Both the position numbers and the translations under genes were made by a program. The notes beneath the pieces were generated by a model. That model was not told the DNA's origin and ran no database searches. It saw only the letters and a program-made list of their open reading frames with translations. A stretch of 64,000 nt of DNA from Chryseobacterium aurantiacum (GTDB lineage: Bacteria; Bacteroidota; Bacteroidia; Flavobacteriales; Weeksellaceae): positions 434,001 through 498,000 of the forward strand of contig NZ_PXUE01000002.1 of assembly GCF_003020585.1 (NCBI RefSeq), read 5' to 3'. Each line of letters begins with the position of its first letter. The first letter of the stretch is position 1. Shown here one piece after another: positions 7,828 to 16,598 of this stretch.

Positions 7828-8769
7828 TTATAACTGTTCTTTAAAAAAGTCATCAAATTTCATATTATTCTTCTTTGTATACTCTTTGATATATTGATCT
7901 AAAAAACCGCTTTCCTTTAAGAAAATCAAAGGATCGGTAATATTTAGAATATCATGAATTGCTTTATGCTTATCGGTTTGTTTATTGAAATAGGCTTCTG
8001 TAATCTTATATCCCATCCAGTATCCAAGGTCATTGGGGCGGTCATCTTTCTTACTTGTTCCATACAACCAGTCTGTAGAATTAGCCGTTTTTAGTGCAGT
8101 CACAAATTCTCTGTATAATTTATCGGAATGAGCTTCGCCATATTGATAATAAGGGGTACTTGTATTAATCGTCTCTCCGGAGATTAATTCACTGATAAAA
8201 TCTGCACTACCTTCCTTTATAGTATATTTTATTAAGAGATCCTTTCCTTTATTATCTTGCTGATAATGGATCAATTCATGGGCAATAAGGGATACAATGC
8301 CATCCAGATTATTTAATTTTTCGGTTCCGATTATAATTCCGTCTTTAGAAATAGTTCCACCCGAATTGAATCTTCCATATACAAAATAGACTGGTGGAAA
8401 TTTCGCTTCAGGATGCCAATATTTCAATGCTGTATAAATAGCTCTGACTCTTTTTTCCTTTTGATTAATGCCAGCCAGAACACTACGACTTTTAAGATAG
8501 TCTTCCTTTTTCTTTTTTACCATTGTGTATAACGAATCGGCATTGATAATTCTGTTTTCCGTAAAGCCTTTTACTCCGGCAGAACCATTTTGCATATAAT
8601 CTACAAAAGGATTTTGCTTTGAGGTTTCCATTTTATCGAATGCTTTCCAGAAATTATCGGTATCTTTTGTTTCAAAGACCGCATTTAGAGGATCCTCGGA
8701 AAAGCCGGTTTGGGCATTTGCTATCCCAAAAGTAAGCAGCAAAACAGCAAGAGCATGATTGATTTTCAT
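7828..8769 (-). CDS. Secreted DUF2268-like putative zinc metalloprotease
   Basis: This 313-aa exported protein has a cleavable signal peptide (MKINHALAVLLLTFGIANA-Q). I chose the ATG at 8769 because it places this signal at the N-terminus; the frame stays open to 8820 but would add 17 residues in front. A zinc-binding HELIH lies at residues 164-168, with a downstream glutamate at E186 in 'KEGSADFISEL', a gluzincin-like arrangement. The fold resembles Bacteroidota DUF2268/GldB-related predicted proteases (family recall, moderate confidence). It probably acts in the periplasm or at the envelope. The substrate is unknown. It converges on nothing and is followed by the tandem repeat. Confidence 0.75.
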   Translation of the reverse strand: MKINHALAVLLLTFGIANAQTGFSEDPLNAVFETKDTDNFWKAFDKMETSKQNPFVDYMQNGSAGVKGFTENRIINADSLYTMVKKKKEDYLKSRSVLAGINQKEKRVRAIYTALKYWHPEAKFPPVYFVYGRFNSGGTISKDGIIIGTEKLNNLDGIVSLIAHELIHYQQDNKGKDLLIKYTIKEGSADFISELISGETINTSTPYYQYGEAHSDKLYREFVTALKTANSTDWLYGTSKKDDRPNDLGYWMGYKITEAYFNKQTDKHKAIHDILNITDPLIFLKESGFLDQYIKEYTKKNNMKFDDFFKEQL

Positions 8770-8909
8770 GTTAGTTTTTAAGGTTATAATTAGGTCTAAA
8801 AATATAAAAAACTTCAACATCTTTTCCTAAAAAGTGCTTACAAACCTCATCATTGAAAAAACCTATAAATTTCGCACAGATTTCCCTCTATAAATTCGTA
8901 AAATCTTTT

Positions 8910-8917
8910 TAATTTTG
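8910..8917 (+). promoter_or_regulatory. Possible -7 element for the SUI1/YciH gene
   Basis: TAATTTTG matches TAnnTTTG but lies only 4 nt before the start codon. If used, the mRNA would begin at or next to the ATG, i.e. be leaderless. It may be a chance match in AT-rich DNA. Confidence 0.3.
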
Positions 8918-8921
8918 CTTT

Positions 8922-9245
8922 ATGGATTTACGTGATCAACTGAAGAATCTTTTTCCTGCACATGAAGAGCAGGATTTTGAAATGCCTGAAGAAGAATTCA
9001 AGCAAAAGGATGCCTTGGTATGCAAGTTTGAGAAAAAGGGAAGAAATGGAAAGCCTGTAACTATTATTGAAGGATGGGAAGGCAGTGAAGATGAACTTAA
9101 AAAGATCTCTAAAAAAATAAAAACCACCTTAGGAATAGGCGGTTCTGAGAAGGATGGAACGATTATCATTCAAGGGGACAACCGTGATAAAATAATGACT
9201 ATCCTTAAAGATATGGGCTATAAAACCAAACGTGTTGGCGGATAG
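8922..9245 (+). CDS. SUI1/eIF1-family translation factor (YciH-like)
   Basis: This 107-aa protein has the SUI1 fold over residues ~30-105: 'VCKFEKKGRNGKPVTIIEGWEG', 'LKKISKKIKTTLGIGGSEKDGTIIIQGD', and the C-terminal 'LKDMGYKTKRVGG'. Archaeal and eukaryotic eIF1 control start-codon choice. Bacterial YciH can replace or restrain IF3-like functions and is reported as a stress-type translation inhibitor. An acidic N-terminal extension precedes the domain. Its stop is 2 nt from the stop of the convergent LRR gene, with no terminator hairpin between, so the two transcripts should overlap at their 3' ends. Confidence 0.93.
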   Translation: MDLRDQLKNLFPAHEEQDFEMPEEEFKQKDALVCKFEKKGRNGKPVTIIEGWEGSEDELKKISKKIKTTLGIGGSEKDGTIIIQGDNRDKIMTILKDMGYKTKRVGG

Positions 9246-9247
9246 GT

Positions 9248-10147
9248 TTAGAAATAAACCTGGGTTTCCGGCAGTAAGGCTTTAAGTTTTTCAATTTTAG
9301 ATTTTTCCATAGGATTTCCTGTAAGAATCAAGGTTTTTAGTTTTTTAAGCTGATTGATTTCTACAGGAATTTCTTTTAGGTTATTGTTGGCTAAATTCAT
9401 GCTTACAATCTTCTTCAGCCCTTTTATTCGGGATGAAATTTCTGTGATATTATTACCACTTACATTCAAAAATTCAAGTTCCTGAGCCTTAAAAAGGTTT
9501 TCGGGAAGTTTAACTATTGCATTTTGCTGAAGTTCAAGATATTTTAGATTTTTAGGAAAAGAAAGATTCCCCATATCATTAATCTGATTATCAGCAAGAT
9601 TAAGGAATTTCAGGTTTTTGATCTGATCAAGTCTGTTGGCAATGAAACTGATTTGGTTTCCCTGAAGATTGATCTCTTCCAAGGCTGGAATTTCCATAAG
9701 AGCTTCGGGGAAAACGTTCAGGTTATTGGCATCGAAATGAACAACTTTTAGCTTCTGAAGTTTTGCAAGATTAGGATTAATGCTTGTCAGGCTGTTCAGA
9801 TTCATTGAGAAAGTGGTTAGCTTTTCAAGTTTACTTATTTCATCGGGGATATACTTAATGCTGTTTTCATTCACATTTAAAATCTCAAGTTCTTTTAATG
9901 CAAATAGTTCCTGATCCATTTTCTCCAATTTATTGGCCATGATATTTAAAAAGAAAATAGAATCCAGTTTTACAAGCTGAGGCGGAAGGTTGAACAACCC
10001 TTTTTCTCTAAAGCTCATACTGTAAACTGTTTTTTTACTTTTCAGGGCATCATCAATATTGGTAAATGTAGGATATTTAACAGGATCAATCTGAGCATGA
10101 ACCTGAGAAAGTGACAAGATGGAAATAAGTAGGAATAGTTTTTTCAT
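9248..10147 (-). CDS. Secreted leucine-rich-repeat protein
   Basis: A signal peptide (MKKLFLLISILSLSQVHA-Q) is followed by about nine LRR units of the form LxxLxxLxLxxNxLxxLP. Clear copies read 'LQKLKVVHFDANNLNVFPEA', 'LKNLKFLNLADNQI' and 'LKKLKTLILTGNPM'. No enzyme domain or T9SS tail is present, and the protein (299 aa) ends with the last repeat cap. LRR arrays usually bind proteins; the partner is unknown. It follows the PhoX-like gene with a terminator between them, so it is probably transcribed on its own. The repeat pattern is plain to see; any role is open. Confidence 0.88.
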   Translation of the reverse strand: MKKLFLLISILSLSQVHAQIDPVKYPTFTNIDDALKSKKTVYSMSFREKGLFNLPPQLVKLDSIFFLNIMANKLEKMDQELFALKELEILNVNENSIKYIPDEISKLEKLTTFSMNLNSLTSINPNLAKLQKLKVVHFDANNLNVFPEALMEIPALEEINLQGNQISFIANRLDQIKNLKFLNLADNQINDMGNLSFPKNLKYLELQQNAIVKLPENLFKAQELEFLNVSGNNITEISSRIKGLKKIVSMNLANNNLKEIPVEINQLKKLKTLILTGNPMEKSKIEKLKALLPETQVYF

Positions 10148-10157
10148 AAACAGAAAA

Positions 10158-10189
10158 TGTCTGCCGGCAACAAAAGTTAGCGGCAGACA
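10158..10189 (-). terminator. Terminator of the PhoX-like gene
   Basis: A perfect 9-bp stem, TGTCTGCCG (10158-10166) with CGGCAGACA (10181-10189), encloses a 14-nt loop 16 nt past the stop. On the minus strand it is followed by ATTTTCTGTTT, a modest T tract. Confidence 0.7.
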
Positions 10190-10204
10190 GGGATTATTAA
10201 TAAT

Positions 10205-12358
10205 TTACTTCTTTAAAAGTTTTACCGTTTTTTGGAAACCTCCTTCTGCTTCAATATTTAAGATTAAAACACGAGATCCTTCCAACTGCTGTGTAAAATC
10301 AAGGTCTAATGCCTTGTTTGTACCATTAAACTTCTTCGTATAAACAATTTTACCATCCATACTGTAAGCGGTTACTGAGATATCTTTCAGCCCTTTCGGT
10401 GAGTTGATTTTTACAATCCCCGAAGTTGGGTTTGGTGCTACGGTTACTGTATTTTCAGTGTTTTTGGTTTCGATAGTACCTAAGCCACCCTCGATTCCTA
10501 AGTTTTCTTTAAGTGCAATAACAATGGTTGCAGACTTTCCTCTATAATCAATTACATTTCCTGTTGCATCAACGTCTGTAGAGATGGTAGAATCCGGATG
10601 CTGGATTGAGAAGAATCCGAATTTATGATCTGGCGTAAATGTTAATCCTGTAGGCTCAGATCCTGCCGGCATAGAAGCAAATAATCTTACTTTTGGATTA
10701 GCCTGTGTATGGTCCGGAGCAATTACCCAGATGTAGTTTTTACCACCATCCTGAAGTACCCAAAGATTTCCTAGTTCATCAAAAGTAAGATTATCATTTC
10801 CGTCTCCCCAAGCTTCAGACTTTGTTCCCTGAGGGGTATCGAATGAATATACTGTAGATCCACCACCTACAAAAGTTTCTACTTGTGAAGCTGTAGTTCC
10901 GTTATCCTGTAAACGATATACTCTGTCTAATCCTTTTGCTGTAAAGTAGATTTTGCCATCCAACGGACTGATATCTACGTCTTCTACTCCATTAAACTTC
11001 GTTCCTCCAACAGAAAAGGCAAGGTTTGCTGTATTGTTTTGGTCTGCCTGCTCTTTATTAGGAACCTGAACCCATGTTGCTGTGGTACCTATCGGATCAC
11101 CTGCAGCAGTCAACCCCTGATCTAATTTCAAGACATAAAGGTTTCCTGAAGAAAGGTTGTTAGGGGTATCCATTACATACTTGTACACCATGTGAGTTCC
11201 CCCATCTTCACCGTAGTATGCTGTAGTTCCTGCATTATTGATAACTACGTTTTCATGGTTCATGATTCCCATCTGCCAAAGCTTCCCTTTGGAACCGTTC
11301 GCATTTTTAGAAACAACCTGTGCTGTTGCAGGATCAATTTCTACTAACCATCCATAATCCTTATAACCATCTCCGTTGATGTCATTGGATGTAACCGATT
11401 CTTCTGCTGTAACTACAGTTCCCCAAGGAGTAACTCCTCCTGAACAGTTTCTGATAGTCTGCACCAAACTAGGGTCTGAAAAACTTACCGCTCTTGATCT
11501 TGTCAGTTGCCAAAGTTTTGTAGTTGCATTATAATTAAGTTCCGCCATAGTTACACCACCCGGATTTGTTTCGTGGTTTACAGAAAGGAATCCGTTTGAA
11601 CTGCTTCCTGCCTTGGCAACATAAGCTGTAAAGTCATTTTGCCCTCCTACTAATCCGCCCCCTTCGGTATAGCTGTCTCCTTCTTTTAAAATAAGCTGAT
11701 ACTTGTGTCCTGTAGGAATGATAAGCTTATTGGTTTGTGCTGTAGGAACAATAGATGTAAAACAGCTAATATGAGAACCATTGCATACAACAGGTGTTGT
11801 TGTATTGGTTGTAGTTTTCAGATAGGCATCAATTCTAAGGTCAGAACTTGTAACACTTCTGTTATGCAATTCAATAGAGATTCTGTTGACTCCGTTTACA
11901 AATTTTGATTTTGGAATAGAGAAGATATTGTAAACATTCTCTGCAGCACCATCAATGATTGTACTGGAGAAAGTATTGAATGTAATAGTTCCGGCAGGCA
12001 TATTATCCCTTACCACTTCTTCTCCATTAAGGTAAACCACAATCCCATCATCTCTCATTACACCAAGCTCTACATTGTCTGAAAGCGTTGCCAGATCTAC
12101 CGTAATATCCTTAGCAAAATAAGCGGTAGTAAGGCTTGAAGCAATGGTAGTGGTAACAGGATCTCCATATCCCAAAGGTCCGTTTCCAACCGCCCAGGTT
12201 GAAATATCATACGTTTTAGACTTCCAGTCGTTGGGTTGTGCCTGGTTGTTGTCTTTATAGCTCCAAGATGCATTCTTATTAAAGATAAAAGTCTGCGCCT
12301 GAATGGTAGTTCCAGCCAGTAAAGCCAACATTCCAATTGTTAGTAGTTTTTTCTTCAT
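10205..12358 (-). CDS. PhoX/DUF839-like secreted phosphatase with T9SS sorting domain
   Basis: This 717-aa protein has four parts. A signal peptide (…GTTIQAQ) comes first. Residues ~25-185 form a carbohydrate-binding-like or jelly-roll region ('FAKDITVDL', 'VYLNGEEVVRDNMPAG'). Residues ~190-620 form a PhoX-type beta-propeller with 'GFLSVNHETNPGG', 'GTVVTAEES', 'NHENVV' and 'YYGEDGGTHMVYKYV', which contain the acidic Ca/Fe-binding residues of that family. A type A T9SS C-terminal domain ends it ('VAPNPTSGIVKI… VKLLKK'). PhoX enzymes are calcium- and iron-dependent phosphomonoesterases induced by phosphate limitation; activity here is inferred. It should be displayed or released through T9SS. 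The dihaem peroxidase gene lies upstream but is isolated by a terminator. Confidence 0.85.
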   Translation of the reverse strand: MKKKLLTIGMLALLAGTTIQAQTFIFNKNASWSYKDNNQAQPNDWKSKTYDISTWAVGNGPLGYGDPVTTTIASSLTTAYFAKDITVDLATLSDNVELGVMRDDGIVVYLNGEEVVRDNMPAGTITFNTFSSTIIDGAAENVYNIFSIPKSKFVNGVNRISIELHNRSVTSSDLRIDAYLKTTTNTTTPVVCNGSHISCFTSIVPTAQTNKLIIPTGHKYQLILKEGDSYTEGGGLVGGQNDFTAYVAKAGSSSNGFLSVNHETNPGGVTMAELNYNATTKLWQLTRSRAVSFSDPSLVQTIRNCSGGVTPWGTVVTAEESVTSNDINGDGYKDYGWLVEIDPATAQVVSKNANGSKGKLWQMGIMNHENVVINNAGTTAYYGEDGGTHMVYKYVMDTPNNLSSGNLYVLKLDQGLTAAGDPIGTTATWVQVPNKEQADQNNTANLAFSVGGTKFNGVEDVDISPLDGKIYFTAKGLDRVYRLQDNGTTASQVETFVGGGSTVYSFDTPQGTKSEAWGDGNDNLTFDELGNLWVLQDGGKNYIWVIAPDHTQANPKVRLFASMPAGSEPTGLTFTPDHKFGFFSIQHPDSTISTDVDATGNVIDYRGKSATIVIALKENLGIEGGLGTIETKNTENTVTVAPNPTSGIVKINSPKGLKDISVTAYSMDGKIVYTKKFNGTNKALDLDFTQQLEGSRVLILNIEAEGGFQKTVKLLKK

Positions 12359-12383
12359 TTTAATTTTGATTTATTAGACGTTG

Positions 12384-12391
12384 CAAAACTA
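12384..12391 (-). promoter_or_regulatory. -7 element for the PhoX-like gene
   Basis: The minus strand reads TAGTTTTG 26 nt upstream of the start codon, an exact TAnnTTTG; no clear -33 TTTG. The 307-bp gap holding it also contains the terminator at 12519-12588 and nothing else I can identify. Confidence 0.45.
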
Positions 12392-12518
12392 TTTTTAAAA
12401 GGCTTTCTATCTGTTAATAGGACTTTAAATATAATTGGGAGAATATTAATTAATTTGAAACCTAATGTTAAGGGGATTAATTTTTTGTTAATTCGGAGTT
12501 GGGCAGATTTATGCAAAT

Positions 12519-12588
12519 GAAAAAGAGGCTTGAATATTTATGGATAGCAAGAATATTTTCTTTTAATACCATAAAACCTCAAGCCCCT
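12519..12588 (-). terminator. Long three-stage terminator hairpin of the cytochrome c peroxidase gene
   Basis: The outer stem pairs 12524-12533 with 12579-12588 (AGaGGCTTGA with TCAAGCCcCT, one mismatch). A middle stem pairs TTTATGG (12537-12543) with CCATAAA (12569-12575). An inner stem pairs AAGAA (12549-12553) with TTCTT (12558-12562). On the minus strand the outer stem is followed by CTCTTTTT, so it can terminate the upstream peroxidase gene. The extra nested stems are unusual for a simple terminator. Confidence 0.75.
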
Positions 12589-12665
12589 GTTTATGTAGAA
12601 GATGTATAAAATCTACAAATTCTATTTAAGCCTTTGAAATGTAAACATTATCCCCAAAGCATTCC

Positions 12666-14495
12666 TTACTTCGCTTTATTCACATCTGTAAGGGCATTCA
12701 AAAAGGCAATAATCTGATTGATTTCTGTTTGGGTAAGATTCAATTTATCCGGGGCAAGTGTCTGGTTTTTCATCTTTAATCCCAATCCTTCGCCTCCTCC
12801 TTCATTATAGAAATCAAGAACTTCCTCCAGAGTATTGAAGGCTCCGTTATGAAAGTATGGTTTTGTAAGTGCAATATTTCTAACGGTAACAGTTTTGAAT
12901 GAATAATCGTAGATCCAGGATTTTTCCTTTTTCACAGGGCTGTTTCCTCTTCCAAGATCATGATCAAGCTCAATAGGAAGCTGCTTGATTGGTTTTGTAG
13001 TTACCCCCAGAACCTCAGATTCATTTTCATTAAAGAAAGGAGGAACCAATCCTGAAAAATGAGGAGCAAAATGACAGGTCGCACAACTTGCTTTTCCCAT
13101 AAACAAATTGAATCCTTTTTTCACCTCATCAGAAACATTCTTTTCATTCCTCATAAAACGATCAAAATCACTATCAAAAGAGTATAAAGATGCCACATAG
13201 GAACTTAGAGCCTTTGAAAAATTCTCTTTATTGATCTTTCCATCCTTAAAGGCAGTACGAAAAGCTTTCTTATATTCAGGTTTGGTTTTTAGCTTCTGAA
13301 TGATGCTTTCGTAACTGGTATTAAATTCTTCTTCATTGTAAATCACATGTTCTGCCTGCTGTTCAAGATAAAAAGCACGAAGATCATAGAAGAATCTCTT
13401 GGCAAAAACAGCATTGTATAACGATGGTGAATTTCTCAGCACTGTTTTTCCCTCTACATTGCTTGGCGACTTGCCTTTAAGATCTGTAAAGGCGTTTTCC
13501 GGAAGATGACAGGTGGCACAGCTCATTTTTCCGTTACCACTTAGATTTCCGTCATAGAAAATTGATTTCCCCAGGTTACGAAGATCCGGATTATCTTCTG
13601 ATGATTTCAATAAGGTATAAAAATAAGGATCTAAGAAATCACTACTGAAGAGGTTTTTATTATTGACATTCCAGCCGGAAAATTCCTTTAAGTCATCAGG
13701 TCTTCCATCCCATTTTCCTAATTCTTCATACAGGGGCTGAATATATTTTTTATAAAATTCAATTCTGTCAAAGGTTTCAAAATCCTTGTTTTTTGAAAGA
13801 TAGCCCATAGCTTCCGTTAGTGTCTGGTTAGCCTTTTCAGTATTATAATTTTTAAAATAAGGGTCATCACTGATATATTTTTGAATTCCCAAAAGCGCAT
13901 GGCTGGCTTCTTCCGAAATATTCAGGGAACCCGGTGTATCAAAACCTGTTACGCCTAGACTATAAATTCTGATAAGCTCTATACGCAACGGCAATGTTTT
14001 ATTATTCCCTTTGCTCAATCCATTTTTTATGGTACTCAGATAAAAACTAGAATAGCTGTTGTACAAAAAGTCTGTGATTGTTTTTATTTTTTCCTTTTCC
14101 TCTCCGGCTTCCTCCGAAAATATCAACTCATCCAAAACCTGTAATCCTTCAGGAGGAAGTGTATAAGCCGATGTACCCGCAGCTTCAATATGGAACAAAG
14201 GGGCAGCATTCACGTGTGTCTTTGTAAACTCAGGATAATGGTAGGCAATATAGAATTCTATTTCCTTAAATGAGTTTCTTGTACTGCTTAGCGATTTTTG
14301 TAATTCTCCAAGAGAAATACGGTCTTCTGAGAATTGATGGACATCGGATTTCAATTGTTCAAGTTTACCCTTAAAATCGGATAATCCTTTATTGACAAAT
14401 GTATTCTCACTTTTTTCTCCTTTATAAACAGGATTAAAGGACATTACTGCAAACCCTATGAAAAGGATAACTACAAGCAGTGGATAAGATCTCAT
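12666..14495 (-). CDS. Dihaem cytochrome c peroxidase (MauG/CcpA family) with a ~280-residue N-terminal domain
   Basis: Two haem c sites are visible: C326-A-T-C329-H330 ('MSCATCHLPENAF') and C471-A-T-C474-H475 ('ASCATCHFAPHF'). The region from ~300 to the end matches the CCP/MauG fold, including 'NSPSLYNAVFAKRFFYDLRA' and the C-terminal 'VRNIALTKPYFHNGAFNTLEEVL'. The usual family length is ~330-400 aa; this one has 609. The extra N-terminal part is helical, follows a membrane-anchor or signal segment, and contains 'AAGTSAYTLPPEGLQVLDEL'. That is reminiscent of imelysin/EfeO-type helical domains (weak inference). It should act in the periplasm, reducing H2O2 or oxidising a protein-bound substrate. 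It is a monocistronic unit. Confidence 0.9.
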   Translation of the reverse strand: MRSYPLLVVILFIGFAVMSFNPVYKGEKSENTFVNKGLSDFKGKLEQLKSDVHQFSEDRISLGELQKSLSSTRNSFKEIEFYIAYHYPEFTKTHVNAAPLFHIEAAGTSAYTLPPEGLQVLDELIFSEEAGEEKEKIKTITDFLYNSYSSFYLSTIKNGLSKGNNKTLPLRIELIRIYSLGVTGFDTPGSLNISEEASHALLGIQKYISDDPYFKNYNTEKANQTLTEAMGYLSKNKDFETFDRIEFYKKYIQPLYEELGKWDGRPDDLKEFSGWNVNNKNLFSSDFLDPYFYTLLKSSEDNPDLRNLGKSIFYDGNLSGNGKMSCATCHLPENAFTDLKGKSPSNVEGKTVLRNSPSLYNAVFAKRFFYDLRAFYLEQQAEHVIYNEEEFNTSYESIIQKLKTKPEYKKAFRTAFKDGKINKENFSKALSSYVASLYSFDSDFDRFMRNEKNVSDEVKKGFNLFMGKASCATCHFAPHFSGLVPPFFNENESEVLGVTTKPIKQLPIELDHDLGRGNSPVKKEKSWIYDYSFKTVTVRNIALTKPYFHNGAFNTLEEVLDFYNEGGGEGLGLKMKNQTLAPDKLNLTQTEINQIIAFLNALTDVNKAK

Positions 14496-14508
14496 TAATT
14501 TTTAGTGG

Positions 14509-14516
14509 CAAAGCTA
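14509..14516 (-). promoter_or_regulatory. -7 element for the 609-aa peroxidase gene
   Basis: The minus strand reads TAGCTTTG 14 nt before the start codon (exact TAnnTTTG). The rest of the 318-bp gap to the phosphorylase gene holds an AT palindrome CTTAATTAAG and no clear plus-strand promoter. Confidence 0.45.
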
Positions 14517-14813
14517 TTAATTGCATGTTATCTCAGTTTTAATGGCAGATTAAATAATGTTTATATTTCTGATACAATATTTTTTACTAATTTTAAACCC
14601 CGAAATCAAATTCATTATTCTTAATTAAGATGGTTTATTCTTAAATACTGTCAAAATAATGGGAAGAGGTTATTGGGAGAGGATATTTTAATTAAATTCA
14701 ACACATCAAAACAAATATAGGAGTATGAAAGCAAAATCATTGTTGGCTATTACATGTAGCAGCTCCTTATAAAAAGGCAATATTCATTAATTAAAAACAA
14801 AAAAATATAAATT

Positions 14814-15668
14814 ATGCTAAACAAACTTGCTGCTTCAGAACTTGTTCTGAATGAAGACGGTAGTGTATACCACTTGAATCTTTTACCTGAAGATATTGCG
14901 GATAAAATCATCCTTGTAGGTGATCCGGACAGAGTGGCAAAGGTTTCAAAATATTTTGATACTGTAGAAATCAAAAAAAATAAAAGAGAATTCTATACGC
15001 ACACAGGAACACTTCGTGGTGAAAGAATTACGGTAATGTCTACAGGTATCGGAACTGAAAACATCGATATCGTAATGAACGAACTTGATGCTCTGGTAAA
15101 CATCGATCTTCAAAACAAGGAGTTTAAAACTGAACACAAAGCCCTTGAATTATTCCGTATGGGAACATGTGGCAGTGTGAATCCTGATGTACAGGTGGAC
15201 AATATGCTTGTTACCCAAAATGTAGTAGGACTAGACGGATTAATGCATTTCTATCAGGACTATAACTTTGAAAATGAGTTTTCTAAAAACTTTTTGGAGA
15301 AGTTTCCTTACGAAAAAATCAAGCCAATGCTTTATTTCTCAGATTGGGCAGAAGAAATGGGTGAATACTACAAGGATGCCAAATACCACGGAAATACAGC
15401 TACTTTCCCGGGGTTCTATGCTCCACAGGGAAGACAGCTTCGTCTAAAGGCTGTGGATGATAAATTCCTTGAAACATTAAATGATCTTGGAATCACCAAT
15501 TTTGAAATGGAAACTTCTGCTATCTATGCTCTTTCAAAATTATTAGGTCACAAAGCTATTACCGTAAACAACGTAATCGCTAACAGAAGACGTGGAGAAT
15601 TCTCTGCAGATCACCACGCATCTGAAAAGAACCTGATCACTTGGGTACTTGACAGAATTATTAAATAG
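14814..15668 (+). CDS. Nucleoside phosphorylase (uridine phosphorylase-like)
   Basis: This 284-aa enzyme of the PNP/UDP superfamily splits a nucleoside with phosphate to give base and ribose-1-phosphate. The phosphate-binding GDPDR comes near residue 38. 'TGIGTENIDIVMNELDALVNID' and 'FRMGTCGSVNPDV' line the active site, and 'FEMETSAIYALSKLLGHKA' supplies the Glu-Met-Glu that holds the ribose. Length is slightly above E. coli Udp (253 aa), with an N-terminal extension common in Bacteroidota. Substrate choice (uridine versus purine) cannot be settled by eye. It is monocistronic, ending at a near-perfect terminator. Confidence 0.9.
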   Translation: MLNKLAASELVLNEDGSVYHLNLLPEDIADKIILVGDPDRVAKVSKYFDTVEIKKNKREFYTHTGTLRGERITVMSTGIGTENIDIVMNELDALVNIDLQNKEFKTEHKALELFRMGTCGSVNPDVQVDNMLVTQNVVGLDGLMHFYQDYNFENEFSKNFLEKFPYEKIKPMLYFSDWAEEMGEYYKDAKYHGNTATFPGFYAPQGRQLRLKAVDDKFLETLNDLGITNFEMETSAIYALSKLLGHKAITVNNVIANRRRGEFSADHHASEKNLITWVLDRIIK

Positions 15669-15697
15669 ATATTGGATTAATTTCCCTATTAAAATAC

Positions 15698-15731
15698 AAG
15701 CCTTCGAAAATTAATTCGAAGGCTTTTTTTG
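15698..15731 (+). terminator. Terminator of the nucleoside phosphorylase gene
   Basis: AAGCCTTCGAA (15698-15708) pairs perfectly with TTCGAAGGCTT (15715-15725) over 11 bp around a 6-nt loop, followed by a T run. Confidence 0.9.
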
Positions 15732-15736
15732 TAGGT

Positions 15737-15789
15737 TTGGGCTAAAGCCAATGGATTTTTGATTTTATTAAATGAACGGGCTAAAGCCC
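15737..15789. repeat. Pair of GGGCTAAAGCC palindromic words
   Basis: TTGGGCTAAAGCCAA (15737-15751) and GGGCTAAAGCCC (15778-15789) are two near-palindromic words 26 nt apart, immediately after the phosphorylase terminator. I recall this word as a common dispersed intergenic element in Chryseobacterium, but its function is unknown. Confidence 0.55.
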
Positions 15790-15830
15790 ATTTCTATTGA
15801 ATATTTTTCTCTCGTGGATTATTCAGGTTT

Positions 15831-16598
15831 TTATTTATGAAATTCACGAGGATCAGGAAATTGAAAAACATAATCCAGTTCTGAAACTAATTGAGAAGAC
15901 AGGATTATTTTTCCTTTCAATTCTGGAGTTTTCTCTGCTGTATCCTGAATATTTTTTTGTGCATTTATCACTTCTGATTTTGTAGGGTGAATAGGAGCTG
16001 ATACGTTATATAACTTGGCTTCTGCACTTGTTTCAATCATCTTTAAGAGAATCCTGCAGATATCAGCATAATGGATATGGTTCACGGCAAAATCAGGATT
16101 GCTCACGTTATAATTTTTTAAAAGCCTGTTGTCTCCCATTAATCCACTCAATCTTAAAATATTAGTCTGTGGATATTTATTTCTTACCATTCGCTCTCCC
16201 GAAACCTTTTCCCAAGGCAGATCTTCTTCTCTAAACTCTTGTGACAGGTCTGGATAAACACCTGTGGAACTCATTAAAAACATTTGACCTTTATAGTCTC
16301 CGATAAAGGAAGATAAATTCTGGATTCTGTTATATAAAGAACTTACACAGCAGCTTTTTTCAGAAATAGGAATTGTAATGATTAAGGCATCCATCTGTGT
16401 TATCTCATCCCATTGTGGGATTGGATCTTTCAATTGATAATCTGCAAAACTTGCTACTATTGCATTAAATCCCTGGGCATTCAGCTCATCAGCCTTATCC
16501 TGTGTGGTTACAGTTGAGTAAATTGTATGCTTATCAGACATGGAAGCAGCAATTCTGGCTCCCAGCCATCCGTATCCTATAATTCCTATTTTCTTCAT
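15831..16598 (-). CDS. NAD(P)-binding Rossmann protein (YeeZ/SDR-like)
   Basis: The N-terminal Rossmann motif 'IGIIGYGWLGARIAASM' (residues 4-20) binds NAD(P). The 255-aa length and the segments 'LMSSTGVYPD' and 'ILRLSGLMGDNRLL' follow the atypical short-chain dehydrogenase/epimerase pattern of E. coli YeeZ-like proteins. No complete YxxxK catalytic pair is obvious, so the enzymatic role is uncertain. The ATG overlaps the stop of the MarR-type gene by four nucleotides, so the pair is one operon and probably responds to the same oxidant or ligand. Confidence 0.82.
   Translation of the reverse strand: MKKIGIIGYGWLGARIAASMSDKHTIYSTVTTQDKADELNAQGFNAIVASFADYQLKDPIPQWDEITQMDALIITIPISEKSCCVSSLYNRIQNLSSFIGDYKGQMFLMSSTGVYPDLSQEFREEDLPWEKVSGERMVRNKYPQTNILRLSGLMGDNRLLKNYNVSNPDFAVNHIHYADICRILLKMIETSAEAKLYNVSAPIHPTKSEVINAQKNIQDTAEKTPELKGKIILSSQLVSELDYVFQFPDPREFHK

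Noticed and set aside
8820-8820. ATG at 8820 as the start of the DUF2268-like gene
   Set aside because: It would put 17 extra residues before a clear signal peptide that begins at the ATG at 8769.
14725-14772. A 15-codon ORF (MKAKSLLAITCSSSL) ahead of the nucleoside phosphorylase, as a possible leader peptide
   Set aside because: No run of regulatory codons, no attenuator hairpins around it, and such short frames are common by chance.
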